Source: Kribbella monticola (GTDB lineage Bacteria > Actinomycetota > Actinomycetes > Propionibacteriales > Kribbellaceae). From it: 64,000 bases of DNA. Where the stretch lies: NCBI RefSeq assembly GCF_003261635.1, contig NZ_QFXK01000039.1, forward strand, positions 248,001 through 312,000, read 5' to 3'. The position numbers were made by a program, and so were the translations under genes. The notes beneath the pieces are model-generated. The model had not been told where the DNA came from, searched no databases, and saw nothing but the letters and a program-made list of their open reading frames with translations. Shown here piece by piece: positions 26,106 to 34,528 of the stretch; within the stretch, counting starts at the first letter, position 1; each line of letters begins with the position of its first letter.

Positions 26106-27928
26106 AGGTCCTCCTGGATAGCGGCTAGGTCTTGCAGTCGTACCGGTACGGCGATCGGCCGGCGATGGTCGGCCGGGATGCCGGTCAGCTCGGCGGCCGT
26201 CCGCGAGCAGACCCGCCCTTGGCAGAGGCCGAGTCCCACCCGGCTGGTGAGTTTGAGGCTGCGCCGGCCGGTGACGTCGCGGTCGGCCACCGCGTCGGCG
26301 ATCTGGCCGCGGGTCACTCCTTCACAGCGGCAGACGACGGTCGAGCCGCCACTCCAGCTCTGCCAACCCGGTTGGATCGGATAGGCCTTGGCGAGCGCGT
26401 TCGCGAATCGCTTGCCCTTGGCAACTTGAGGGTCCGTGGCCGGGGTTGTGCCGTTGAGGTGTGCGGCAGCCGCGGCGCCGGCGAGACGGCCTTCGGCGGC
26501 GGCGAGATCGGCGCCACCGACACCGGTCAGCTCGCCGGCGGCGAAGACTCCTGCTCGCGAGGTCCGCTGGTATTCGTCCACCTCGACGGCTGGTCCGCCA
26601 TCGGGCCCCTGACCGAGTCGGCAGCCGGCGGAGACAGCGAGCTCGAGCTGAGCGGTGAAGCCGAACCCGAGGCAGACGGCGTCCACTTCCAGATCGCGTT
26701 CGGTACCTGGAATCGGATTCCATTGATCGTCGAGCTTGGCCGTCGTCACGCCTTCCACTCGATCGTTGCCATGGGCTGCGATCACAGTTCTTCCTTGCAG
26801 GAAAGGGATGCGACGCCGGACGAACATGCCGGCGTACGCGGCGGCCTCCCGCGTTCTGCCGGGGAGAACCATCGGATCGGTGAGCCAGCCACGAGCCGAC
26901 CGCGTCAATCTGTTGGCTTCCAGTACTGCGACGACCTCGGCGCCTACGCCGATCAGCGACTCGGCGACCGGAAAGAGGAACGGGCCGGTCCCGGCCAGGA
27001 CCACCTTCCGACCGACGGCAATCCGCTGCCCTTTGGCCAAAGCCTGCGCGGCGCCCGCGCTGTAGACGCCCGGCAGATCCCATCCGGGGAACGGCAGCAC
27101 GCGGTCGTAGGCACCGGTCGCCAGCACGACCGCCTTGGCGTCAACCGCCCGCGGCTTCCGGCCGACCGCGTCCGCCGGCCCGGTCTGCACCCACAACCGG
27201 TGGCCGTCCGCCCGCGATTCGATCGCCCAGACAGACGTTTCCGCCAGTACGTCGATGCGCGGGTGCCCGGCGATCCGATCGACCAGCTTCTCGAACGACG
27301 CCCAGCCATGTTGCAACCGCCCAGGCTTCGCAGGACGAAACTCCACGGGCAGTTGCCGATGAAACTGCCCGCCCAACTGCCGCGCCGCATCCACCAACAG
27401 AACCTGAGCCCCGCCGTCCCCCGCAGCCAACGCCGCCGCAACCCCAGCCGGCCCTCCCCCAACCACGACGACATCGACCCGGCCCCCAAGCCCCGACCCC
27501 GGCAGCACCCCGCCTACCTCGGCCGGCATCTCATCGTCCGATCCCGGCAGCACCCCGCCGCCTACCTGCGGCACTACCGCGCCTCCCGCCTCCGGCAGCG
27601 CCGTCCGGCCGTGCGCCGGCAGCACTGCGCCGGTTTGGCTGGTGATGGTGTCGCCGGGGGCGATTGTGCGTTGGCAGGCTCGGACGTCGGGGGTGCCGTT
27701 GACGACCACCAGGCAGTCGAAGCAGGCGCCGATGCCGCAGAACACGCCGCGCGGGCGACCCGCCGTACGGGTTGTTCGCCAGGATTCGCGACCGGCCGTC
27801 ATCAGCACGGCAGCCACCGTCTGGCCGGGCAGCGCTTCGACCGGCGCGCCGTCGACCACCACCGAGATCGGCTGCTGCGGTCGCGGCTGAGCCGGATCGC
27901 CTTCGGGGGACCGGAGATACGGGCTCAT
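26102..27928 (-). CDS. D-hydroxyproline dehydrogenase, fused 2Fe-2S and FAD subunit (HcnA-HcnB-like)
   Basis: A 608-residue fusion. Residues about 20-105 are a 2Fe-2S ferredoxin-like domain with cysteines in GVFCGIGACFDCLV and VRACQR, equivalent to the small HcnA/LhpE-type subunit. A Gly/Pro-rich linker follows. From about 150 there is an FAD/NAD-binding oxidoreductase (VVVVGGGPAGVAAALAAG, VVLATGAYDRVLPFPG). A BFD-type 2Fe-2S module ends the protein (VVCRCEGVTRGQI and GLGLCQGRVC). In many bacteria the first two parts are separate proteins. It pairs with the DAO-type subunit encoded just upstream (ATGA overlap) to oxidise cis-4-hydroxy-D-proline. Confidence 0.88.
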   Translation of the reverse strand: MSPYLRSPEGDPAQPRPQQPISVVVDGAPVEALPGQTVAAVLMTAGRESWRTTRTAGRPRGVFCGIGACFDCLVVVNGTPDVRACQRTIAPGDTITSQTGAVLPAHGRTALPEAGGAVVPQVGGGVLPGSDDEMPAEVGGVLPGSGLGGRVDVVVVGGGPAGVAAALAAGDGGAQVLLVDAARQLGGQFHRQLPVEFRPAKPGRLQHGWASFEKLVDRIAGHPRIDVLAETSVWAIESRADGHRLWVQTGPADAVGRKPRAVDAKAVVLATGAYDRVLPFPGWDLPGVYSAGAAQALAKGQRIAVGRKVVLAGTGPFLFPVAESLIGVGAEVVAVLEANRLTRSARGWLTDPMVLPGRTREAAAYAGMFVRRRIPFLQGRTVIAAHGNDRVEGVTTAKLDDQWNPIPGTERDLEVDAVCLGFGFTAQLELAVSAGCRLGQGPDGGPAVEVDEYQRTSRAGVFAAGELTGVGGADLAAAEGRLAGAAAAAHLNGTTPATDPQVAKGKRFANALAKAYPIQPGWQSWSGGSTVVCRCEGVTRGQIADAVADRDVTGRRSLKLTSRVGLGLCQGRVCSRTAAELTGIPADHRRPIAVPVRLQDLAAIQEDL

Positions 27929-29103
27929 GGCGTCGGCTCCATCGCCTTGATCACAGCCGGCCGGTCCACCCGGAAGGGAGCCGGATCGACGTGCGGCTCG
28001 AGTCCGAGGAAGAGTTCGGTGATCAGCCGCCCGGTCGACGCGGCGAGCCCGATCCCGGCGCCCTCGTGCCCGGTCGCGTGCCACAGCCCCTGGATCCGCG
28101 GGTCGGCACCGATGACCGGCAGATGATCCGGTGCATAAGGGCGAAACCCGCCGTACGCCCGCATCACCGCCACTTCGCCGAGGAACGGGAACAGCCCGAC
28201 CGCCTTCCGCGCCAACTCACGCAGCACCTTGACCCGCACCGAGTCGTCGAAGCCGATCCGCTCGCGGCTCGATCCGATCAGCACCGTCCCCGCACGCGTC
28301 GACTCGACCACCGTCGACGTCTGCAAGTCGGCGTCCCCACTCCCGACGGCGCCGACGTAGTCCGCGTCGTACACCTTGTGCTTGACGCACTCCGGCAACG
28401 GCGACGTCACCAGGATCATGCCGCGCCGCGGATGAATCTCGATGGCCCCGCCGGCCGCTGCACCGAACGACCCGGCCCAGGGACCACAAGCGTTGAGTAC
28501 TGCGCCACAAGGGATCGCGCCCGCATCGGTCTCCACCGCGATCACCCGGCCGCCCACGTCACGCAGTACGGACTGCGCGGTGACTCCTGCCCGCACTTCC
28601 CCACCACGAGCCCGTACTGCGGCCAGCAGTGCTGTCGCCGCCAGAACGGGCTGGAGTTGAGCGTCCTCGGGGTAGCACACGGCCGCCGTGATCGCCCTGG
28701 TGAGCAACGGTTCGAGCTCGAACGCGTCGGCCGGCGTGATCACCTGGGCGTCGACGCCCGCCTCCTGCTGCTTCTGGGCGAAGGCCGCGAGCGGACCAGG
28801 ATCGGTCGTCGCCACGACGAGGCCGCCCTTGTCCTCCCATTCGACGTCTGCCGTTTGCTCCGGCAGACGAGCCAGTACCACGGGCCACTCGCGGCGTGAG
28901 GCGATCGCGAGGGCGAGCTCGGGACCGGGCTCCTTGTCGGAGACGAGGATGTTGCCCTCACCGGCCGCCGTAGTACCGGATGCGGGGGCGCCGCGATCGA
29001 CGACGATCACGCGCACGCCCGCTGCCGAGAGGGCCTCGGCGCAGGCGGCACCGATCATCCCCGCGCCGACGACGACCACGTCGGCACCGCTCGGCTGGGA
29101 CAT
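27925..29103 (-). CDS. FAD-dependent D-amino acid oxidase-type subunit of D-hydroxyproline dehydrogenase
   Basis: About 392 residues of the DAO/GlpO fold with an N-terminal dinucleotide site VVVVGAGMIGAACAEAL, a C-terminal GGFRPYAPDHLPVIG and GHEGAGIGLA. It is the catalytic HcnC/LhpB-like subunit, passing electrons to the fused 2Fe-2S/FAD partner. Three in-line starts (GTG 29109, ATG 29106, ATG 29103) follow GAGAGG at 29109-29114; the ATG at 29103 has the best spacing. First gene of a four-gene operon with every junction overlapping. Confidence 0.88.
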   Translation of the reverse strand: MSQPSGADVVVVGAGMIGAACAEALSAAGVRVIVVDRGAPASGTTAAGEGNILVSDKEPGPELALAIASRREWPVVLARLPEQTADVEWEDKGGLVVATTDPGPLAAFAQKQQEAGVDAQVITPADAFELEPLLTRAITAAVCYPEDAQLQPVLAATALLAAVRARGGEVRAGVTAQSVLRDVGGRVIAVETDAGAIPCGAVLNACGPWAGSFGAAAGGAIEIHPRRGMILVTSPLPECVKHKVYDADYVGAVGSGDADLQTSTVVESTRAGTVLIGSSRERIGFDDSVRVKVLRELARKAVGLFPFLGEVAVMRAYGGFRPYAPDHLPVIGADPRIQGLWHATGHEGAGIGLAASTGRLITELFLGLEPHVDPAPFRVDRPAVIKAMEPTP

Positions 29104-29118
29104 CATCACCTCTCGTTG

Positions 29119-29138
29119 GCGTTCAATAGAATGAACGC
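29119..29138. promoter_or_regulatory. Operator-like inverted repeat before the hydroxyproline operon
   Basis: GCGTTCA and TGAACGC are perfect 7-bp arms around ATAGAA. It lies 15 bases upstream of the first operon gene, in the 86-base gap behind the XRE-cupin regulator gene. The likely binder is that regulator or an IclR/GntR protein encoded elsewhere. Confidence 0.6.
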
Positions 29139-29189
29139 TTCGAGCGTAGGCGCGCTGCCCGCCTCAGGTCAATGGGAACCGGCGGCCGA

Positions 29190-29783
29190 TCAGCTCGGCG
29201 GGTGGATGACGGTGAGGGCCGGGGTGGTCAGGTCCGACGGGTACTCGAGCAGCAGCACCGAGGTCACCGGTCCGCCGAGCGCCTCGTACTCGTGCGGCCC
29301 GTCCGCCCGGAAGGCCAGGTAGTCCCCCGGCCCGATCTCGTGCACCCGGCCGCGCGTGGTGAGCCTGAGCTGTCCGGCGAGCACGACGTGATGCTCGGTC
29401 CCGGGATGGCCGGCCGAGTGCTGGACGACTCCCGGCCTGATCCGCTGGTCGTAGATCTCGAACAGGCTGCCGGGATGTTCGAGCCGCCGCAGCATCCTGA
29501 GGTCGACGGCGTCGCCGCTGAGCACATCCAGCTCGGCCGAGCGGACGACGACCAGGTCCGAAGCGGGCGGCTCGTTCAGCAGCGAGGAGACCGGGACTCC
29601 GAGAGCGTTCGACAGACTGAACACCGTCTCGATCGTCGGGTTACCCGCGCCGGACTCCAGTTGCGACAGCGTGCCCTTGGCGATCCCCGACCGCCGGGCC
29701 AGTTCGGACAGCGAGATCCCCTGCTCGTCGCGCCGGGCGCGCAGATTGACGCCCAGCACCCGGCCCGCACCCTGACTTCCCAC
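29190..29783 (-). CDS. XRE-family regulator with C-terminal cupin
   Basis: About 197 residues. The helix-turn-helix is GISLSELARRSGIAKGTLSQ followed by LESGAGNPTIETV (residues about 28-60). The C-terminal cupin barrel carries HSAGHPGTEHHVVLAGQL, with likely metal or ligand residues, and GDYLAFRADGPHEY. Such proteins sense small ligands, often amino-acid-derived. It is directly upstream of the hydroxyproline operon on the same strand and is its best candidate regulator. The GTG at 29783 is chosen; another at 29759 is possible. Confidence 0.88.
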   Translation of the reverse strand: MGSQGAGRVLGVNLRARRDEQGISLSELARRSGIAKGTLSQLESGAGNPTIETVFSLSNALGVPVSSLLNEPPASDLVVVRSAELDVLSGDAVDLRMLRRLEHPGSLFEIYDQRIRPGVVQHSAGHPGTEHHVVLAGQLRLTTRGRVHEIGPGDYLAFRADGPHEYEALGGPVTSVLLLEYPSDLTTPALTVIHPPS

Positions 29784-29853
29784 CCGGGGAGCATCCCATA
29801 TCGCGGTCGCCGGCCCGTTTGGCCGCGACACCGCGGGGGCACCAACCCGGTTG

Positions 29854-30771
29854 ATGGCTGAAGAATCCGAGGGAACCGTGCTGCTGGCCGGCGCGGCCAA
29901 TCTGGCGATCGCGGTCGCCAAGTGCATCGCCGGACTGCTCTCGGGGTCGACGGCCCTGCTGGCAGAGGCGGCGCATTCGGTCGCGGACACGCTCAACCAG
30001 GTGTTCTTGATGACCGCGCTCAAGCGCAGCCGCAAACCGGCCGACGGCAAGCACCCGTTCGGCTACGGCCTCGAACGCTATTTCTGGTCGCTGCTGGCCG
30101 CCGTCGGCATCTTCGTCCTCGGCGCCGGGTTCTCGATCGCCGAAGGGATCCGCGCGATCCTGCGGCCCGAACCGGTCGCCGCTCTGCTGGTCGCGTACGG
30201 CGTACTCGCCGTCTCCTTCGTCTTCGAGGCGATCTCCTGGCTGAAGGCCGTCCGCCAACTCCGCCGCGAGGCTGCCGAGCAGGGCGACTCCGCCCTCGAA
30301 CACCTTCGCGAGAGCGCCGAACCGGCGGTGAAGACCGTCGCCTTCGAGGACTCCGCGGCGTTGATCGGCCTGCTGCTCGCCGCCGTCGGCATCACGCTCA
30401 CCGCGGTGACCGGCAAGGAGTTCTTCGACGGCGCCGCCTCCGTTGCCATCGGCATCTTGCTGGTCGGCGTCGCCTTCGTGCTCGGCCGGGACAACAAGGC
30501 GATGCTGATCGGCCAGGCCCTGCCGGCCGCGGTGGAGGACCAGATCCGGGCCGAGATCGCCGGCACCCCGGGGATCGACTCGGTGGTCGAACTGCTCAGC
30601 CTCCGGCTCGCCGCGGACCAGGTTCTGGTCGTCGTCCGGGTAGACCTCGACAACTCCGCAACCACCGGTGCCGCGGTCGAGAAACTGGCCGAGCAGATCG
30701 ACACCCAGGTACGCCGGGAGTTCCCGGCCGTCCGCCATCTCTTCCTCGACCCGACGCCCAGCCCGTCCTGA
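29854..30771 (+). CDS. Cation diffusion facilitator (CDF) family transporter
   Basis: 305 residues with about six membrane helices. Metal-site motifs are AEAAHSVADTLNQ in helix 2 and FEDSAALIGLLLAAVG in helix 5, close to the HxxxD/DxxxD pattern of zinc or iron efflux CDFs, though the helix 2 and 5 ligands are partly altered. GKHPFGYGLERYFW is the usual loop after helix 2. The cytoplasmic C-terminal domain runs from about residue 225. The family exports divalent cations in exchange for protons. Transcribed alone, divergent from the XRE-cupin gene. TTG at 29851 precedes the ATG. Confidence 0.88.
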   Translation: MAEESEGTVLLAGAANLAIAVAKCIAGLLSGSTALLAEAAHSVADTLNQVFLMTALKRSRKPADGKHPFGYGLERYFWSLLAAVGIFVLGAGFSIAEGIRAILRPEPVAALLVAYGVLAVSFVFEAISWLKAVRQLRREAAEQGDSALEHLRESAEPAVKTVAFEDSAALIGLLLAAVGITLTAVTGKEFFDGAASVAIGILLVGVAFVLGRDNKAMLIGQALPAAVEDQIRAEIAGTPGIDSVVELLSLRLAADQVLVVVRVDLDNSATTGAAVEKLAEQIDTQVRREFPAVRHLFLDPTPSPS

Positions 30772-30860
30772 GGCTCTCCGAGCAGGCCGGCCAGGTGCCG
30801 ATGTCGTGCGCGCTCGGCCGGAGCAGCCGAGGCGTGGCGCGCCGGACGTTGCCGGGAGCC

Positions 30861-31040
30861 TCAGTCGTCGGGCCGGTTCGCGACGATCACGGCGATCGGC
30901 GGGATCACGGCGGCGACGCAACTCATGCCGATAGCGACCGGGACCGAGAACAGGCGCACGACGAACCAGCCGAGGCCGATCAGGGTCAGACAGGTCCCCA
31001 TCAGCCAGAAGTACGCCTTCCGTCTGGTCGCCGGTTTCAT
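30861..31040 (-). CDS. DUF3099-like small membrane protein (59 aa)
   Basis: MKPATRRKAYFWLMGTCLTL begins a 59-residue protein with two hydrophobic helices, ending VIPPIAVIVANRPDD. The RKAYF start, the MGTC segment and the PPxAVIxAN ending fit actinobacterial DUF3099 proteins, whose role is unknown. GGAG-like bases lie upstream of the ATG. The 89-base gap on its 3' side shows nothing notable. Confidence 0.75.
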   Translation of the reverse strand: MKPATRRKAYFWLMGTCLTLIGLGWFVVRLFSVPVAIGMSCVAAVIPPIAVIVANRPDD

Positions 31041-31145
31041 CCGCGGTCTCCTTCCGCTCCTTCGACCATACCCACGCTGAAGTTCCGCTGAAGGTTTGGC
31101 GGGACGGGATCGGCTCGCGCCGCCATCGGATGCGACGATGGGCGG

Positions 31146-31829
31146 ATGGCGGCGAGGGTCCTGGTGGTCGAGGACGCGGAGGCGATCCGGACCGCGGTCG
31201 GCATCGCCCTGGAGCAAGCAGGCTGCCAGGTTCTCACCCGCCCGGACGGCGAGTCACTGGAGCGCGACCTCACCTCCTTCCGCCCGGATCTCGTGCTGCT
31301 CGACGTGATGCTGCCCGGCCGCGACGGTTTCCAACTGCTGGAGGTCGTACGGCGTTTGTCGAGCGCGGGAATCGTCTTGCTGACTGCCCGGGATGCCGTG
31401 GAGGACAGGCTGCACGGGTTGCGGACCGGCGCCGACGACTACGTGGTGAAGCCGTTCGTCCTGGCCGAACTCATCGCCCGCGTCGAAGCCGTACTCCGCC
31501 GCATGGGCCGGCTGCGCAAGGTCCTGGAAGTCGACGACCTCCTGATCGACGTCGAGGCGAACTCGGTCACTCGCGGCGGACGGCCGATCGATCTGACCGC
31601 AACCGAACTGAAGCTCCTCACCTTCCTCGCCGGTCGCCGGGACAAGGTGGTCGGCAAGGCGCAACTCCTGGCCGCGGTCTGGGGGTACGACGACTACGCC
31701 GCAAACCTGGTGGAGGTCCACATCAGCGCCCTCCGCCGCAAACTCGAGACCACCGGCCCCCGCATCCTCCACACCGTCCGAGGCTCCGGCTACATCCTCC
31801 GAGCCCCAGCTTCTGGCGAGGACACATGA
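31146..31829 (+). CDS. Two-component response regulator, OmpR/PhoB family
   Basis: 227 residues. The receiver domain (1-118) has acidic residues VVEDAE, the phosphorylated Asp in LLDVMLPGRDGF near residue 54, Thr in LLTARDA and Lys in VVKPF. The winged-helix DNA-binding domain (about 130-220) ends VHISALRRKLE and HTVRGSGYIL. Its stop overlaps the histidine kinase start (ATGA), so the two are made together. The signal is unknown; the CDF transporter and DUF3099 genes next door are not obviously controlled by it. Confidence 0.93.
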   Translation: MAARVLVVEDAEAIRTAVGIALEQAGCQVLTRPDGESLERDLTSFRPDLVLLDVMLPGRDGFQLLEVVRRLSSAGIVLLTARDAVEDRLHGLRTGADDYVVKPFVLAELIARVEAVLRRMGRLRKVLEVDDLLIDVEANSVTRGGRPIDLTATELKLLTFLAGRRDKVVGKAQLLAAVWGYDDYAANLVEVHISALRRKLETTGPRILHTVRGSGYILRAPASGEDT

Positions 31830-33280
31830 ACCACCCACCCGACCAGGACCCGTCAACCCCCACCCGACCCAGCCCCGCCGCCACCACACACCAGCTCGGC
31901 GCACCACCCCAATCACCCGCCTTGACGTCAACCGCGGCTCCGTCCTCCTCACGCCTGCGGACCGAGTCCTTGCGACGGCGAGTGACAGTAACCGCCCTGG
32001 TCGTGCTGCTCGTCGTGCTACCAATCACTGGCCTGGCGGTGAAGGCGATCTTCGACGCTCAAGCCGAACGCAACCTCAACACCCTGCTGAACGGCAGAGC
32101 CCAACTGGCCCAGCAGTTGGCCCGCCAGAACGTGCCCCCGGCCAACCTTGTCCGCCGCATCGACGCCGACGGCATCCGAGTGACCCTCACCCTCCGCGGT
32201 GGTCAGCAGTTCGGCGCCCCGCCGGTCGAGCCCACGGGCCAGATCCGCGAGGTCCGCGCAACCTTGCAAGCCGGTCAACGCACCCGGGGCGCGACACTCA
32301 TCCTCACCGCCGACACCTCGCTGCTCGACGGCGCCAGCCGCACCTTGCGCCGGGTCCTGCTCATCTCCGGCGGCGCAGCCCTGCTCATCACCGCGCTGGG
32401 CCTCATCCTCGGCATGCGATTCGCCCTCGCGCCATTGGACGCGATGACCTCCCTCGCCCGATCGATCGCGGCTGGTCGACGCGGCGGGCGATTGCAACCG
32501 ACACGCACCGACACCGAGCTAGGCCGCACAGCCGCCGCTTTCGACGAGATGCTCGACTCCCTCGAAGGCGCCGAACGGACCGCACGCAGTTCCGAACAAC
32601 GCATGCGCCAATTCGTCGCCGATGCCGCCCACGAACTCCGTACGCCGATAGCCGGCCTCCAGACCGCAGCGGAAACCCTGCTCCAATTGAACCCCGGCAC
32701 CCCAACCCACCGCCGGGAGGAACTCGAACTCCTCCTGGTCCGCGAATCCCGCCGGGCAGGCACGCTCGTCGCGGACCTCCTCGAACTGGCCAGGATCGAC
32801 GCCGGCCTTGAACTCCGTCCCCGCCCGATCCATCTGCGCGCCCTCGCCACGGCCCAGCTCGACCGCCTCCGACTGGTCGCTCCGAGCCTCACGGTGCACC
32901 TCGCCGGCCCGGACCTCTCGGTTTTCGCGGACCCTGACCGGCTGACCCAGATCCTCGCCAACCTCCTGGACAACGCCCGCAACGCGACCGCCGGCCGCGG
33001 CGAGGTGGACATCCTCCTCACCCCCGCGGCTGAGCACCGAGCCGTCGAGATCGTTGTCCAGGACAACGGACCCGGCGTGCCGCCGCAAGACAGAGAGCGG
33101 ATCTTCCAACGCCTCGTCCACGGCGAGCGCAGCCAAGGCTCCGGCCTCGGCCTCCCCATCGCCCGCGGCTTCGCCCGCGCACACGGTGGTGAGCTCGTCT
33201 GCACCGATCGCCCCGACGGCCTGCCAGGCGCATGCTTTCGCCTGATGTTGCCAGCGGCAACCACCGCACTCACACCTTGA
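31826..33280 (+). CDS. Sensor histidine kinase
   Basis: 484 residues. A Pro/Ser/Thr-rich cytoplasmic tail of about 50 residues precedes the first membrane helix (VTALVVLLVVLPITGLAV), an extracytoplasmic sensor of about 110 residues, a second helix (VLLISGGAALLITALGLIL), HAMP, HisKA with phosphorylated His in DAAHELRTPIAG, and HATPase_c with NLLDNARNAT, VQDNGPGVPP and GSGLGLPIARG. It phosphorylates the regulator encoded upstream. The last 11 bases overlap the convergent DUF1501 gene. Confidence 0.93.
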   Translation: MNHPPDQDPSTPTRPSPAATTHQLGAPPQSPALTSTAAPSSSRLRTESLRRRVTVTALVVLLVVLPITGLAVKAIFDAQAERNLNTLLNGRAQLAQQLARQNVPPANLVRRIDADGIRVTLTLRGGQQFGAPPVEPTGQIREVRATLQAGQRTRGATLILTADTSLLDGASRTLRRVLLISGGAALLITALGLILGMRFALAPLDAMTSLARSIAAGRRGGRLQPTRTDTELGRTAAAFDEMLDSLEGAERTARSSEQRMRQFVADAAHELRTPIAGLQTAAETLLQLNPGTPTHRREELELLLVRESRRAGTLVADLLELARIDAGLELRPRPIHLRALATAQLDRLRLVAPSLTVHLAGPDLSVFADPDRLTQILANLLDNARNATAGRGEVDILLTPAAEHRAVEIVVQDNGPGVPPQDRERIFQRLVHGERSQGSGLGLPIARGFARAHGGELVCTDRPDGLPGACFRLMLPAATTALTP

Positions 33281-34520
33281 GCAGCCCGTCGACCTGCCCG
33301 TCGTACCCGTCGAGCACCTTGCCCGCGTCGCAGCCGAGCACATCCCGCAGTACCGTCCCGTAGACGTCGCGGAAATCCGTCGTCGCTTTCAGGTCGCCGT
33401 TGGACAGGTCGGTCAGGCTCGGCTGCTCCCCGTAGAAGCCGCCCTTCACCTTGTCGCCGATCACGAACAGCGGCCCGGCCGTGCCGTGATCGGTCCCGTC
33501 GCTCCCGTTCGCATGCACCCGTCGCCCGAACTCGGAGTACACCAGTACGACGACCTGCCGGCCCCGATCGCTCTTCCGCATCCGCTGGACGAACGGCGTC
33601 AACGCGCCGTCCAGCTCGCCCAGCAATCGTTGCTGAGTGCCCCTTTCGCCGGCATGCGTGTCGAAGCCACCGAGGGACACGGAGTACGCCCGTGTCGGCA
33701 CTCCGGCCTCGATCAACCCCGCAACAAGGTCCAACTGCGCCCCCAACTGCGAACCGCCACCGGCCGAGGCGCCCTTGGTCTTCTCGTCGTCCTCGTCGTC
33801 CTGGGTGTCCGGCTGGTCGTGCACGGCACCGCCCAACACTCGGACGGCTTCCTGCAGGTCCTGCAGCGACTTCGCCGCCTGCGCCTGCCAATGCTCCTCA
33901 CCGGTCAGCGGTTTGCCCAACGCCGCGAACGCAGTACCGAGCTTTCCGTCCGGCAGCTTGAGTCCGCGGACCGGTAGAGACGCCGCCGCCGTCGTGGCCC
34001 CTGCTAACAACGGCGGCAGCGTCGGCTCCACCGATACCGCCCGCAACGGATCCGAGCCGGTGGCATCGAGCCATCGCCCCAGCCAGCCGGTCGGTACCGA
34101 GGTCTTCGGCGAGGCGGTCTGCCAGATCGCCATCGACCGGAAGTGACTGCGGTCCGGGTCGGGATAGCCGACCCCGCGCACGATCGCCAGCGACTTGTCG
34201 TCCCACAACCCCTTCAATCCCTTCAATCCGGGGTTGAGCCCGAGTCCGTCACCAAGCTCCAGGACGTCGTTCGGCTGATACGCCAGGTCCGGCCGGGCCT
34301 GCTGGTACGCCGGATCGCCGGCCGGGATCACCGTGTTCAGCCCATCGTTGCCGCCGTACAGAGTCACCACGACGAGCACGGAATCCTCGCTGTTCAAGGG
34401 ATCCCGGACCGCGGCGGTCATCAGGTCGGACCAGCTCACCTGCGTCGCGCCGACCGCGAGCGCACCCGCGGCCGTCACTCCGCTCATCGTCAGGAACCGG
34501 CGTCGGGTCAGGTTGTCCAT
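33270..34520 (-). CDS. DUF1501 domain protein, Tat-exported
   Basis: 416 residues. The N-terminus MDNLTRRRFLTMSGVTAAGA is a twin-arginine signal. The body carries DUF1501 features: VTLYGGNDGLNTVIP, GYPDPDRSHFRSM, LGGFDTHAGERG, VVLVYSEFGRRV and DHGTAGPLFVIG. The fold is related to sulfatases and alkaline phosphatases, but no activity is established. It follows the DUF1800 gene after 8 bases, and the pair is found together in many bacteria. The 3' end overlaps the histidine kinase gene. Confidence 0.88.
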   Translation of the reverse strand: MDNLTRRRFLTMSGVTAAGALAVGATQVSWSDLMTAAVRDPLNSEDSVLVVVTLYGGNDGLNTVIPAGDPAYQQARPDLAYQPNDVLELGDGLGLNPGLKGLKGLWDDKSLAIVRGVGYPDPDRSHFRSMAIWQTASPKTSVPTGWLGRWLDATGSDPLRAVSVEPTLPPLLAGATTAAASLPVRGLKLPDGKLGTAFAALGKPLTGEEHWQAQAAKSLQDLQEAVRVLGGAVHDQPDTQDDEDDEKTKGASAGGGSQLGAQLDLVAGLIEAGVPTRAYSVSLGGFDTHAGERGTQQRLLGELDGALTPFVQRMRKSDRGRQVVVLVYSEFGRRVHANGSDGTDHGTAGPLFVIGDKVKGGFYGEQPSLTDLSNGDLKATTDFRDVYGTVLRDVLGCDAGKVLDGYDGQVDGLLKV

Positions 34521-34528
34521 GATTCTCC

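Noticed and set aside
26132..28126. 664-codon plus-strand frame opposite the hydroxyproline dehydrogenase gene
   Set aside because: The minus-strand protein has intact Cys and dinucleotide motifs; the plus-strand translation shows no domain.
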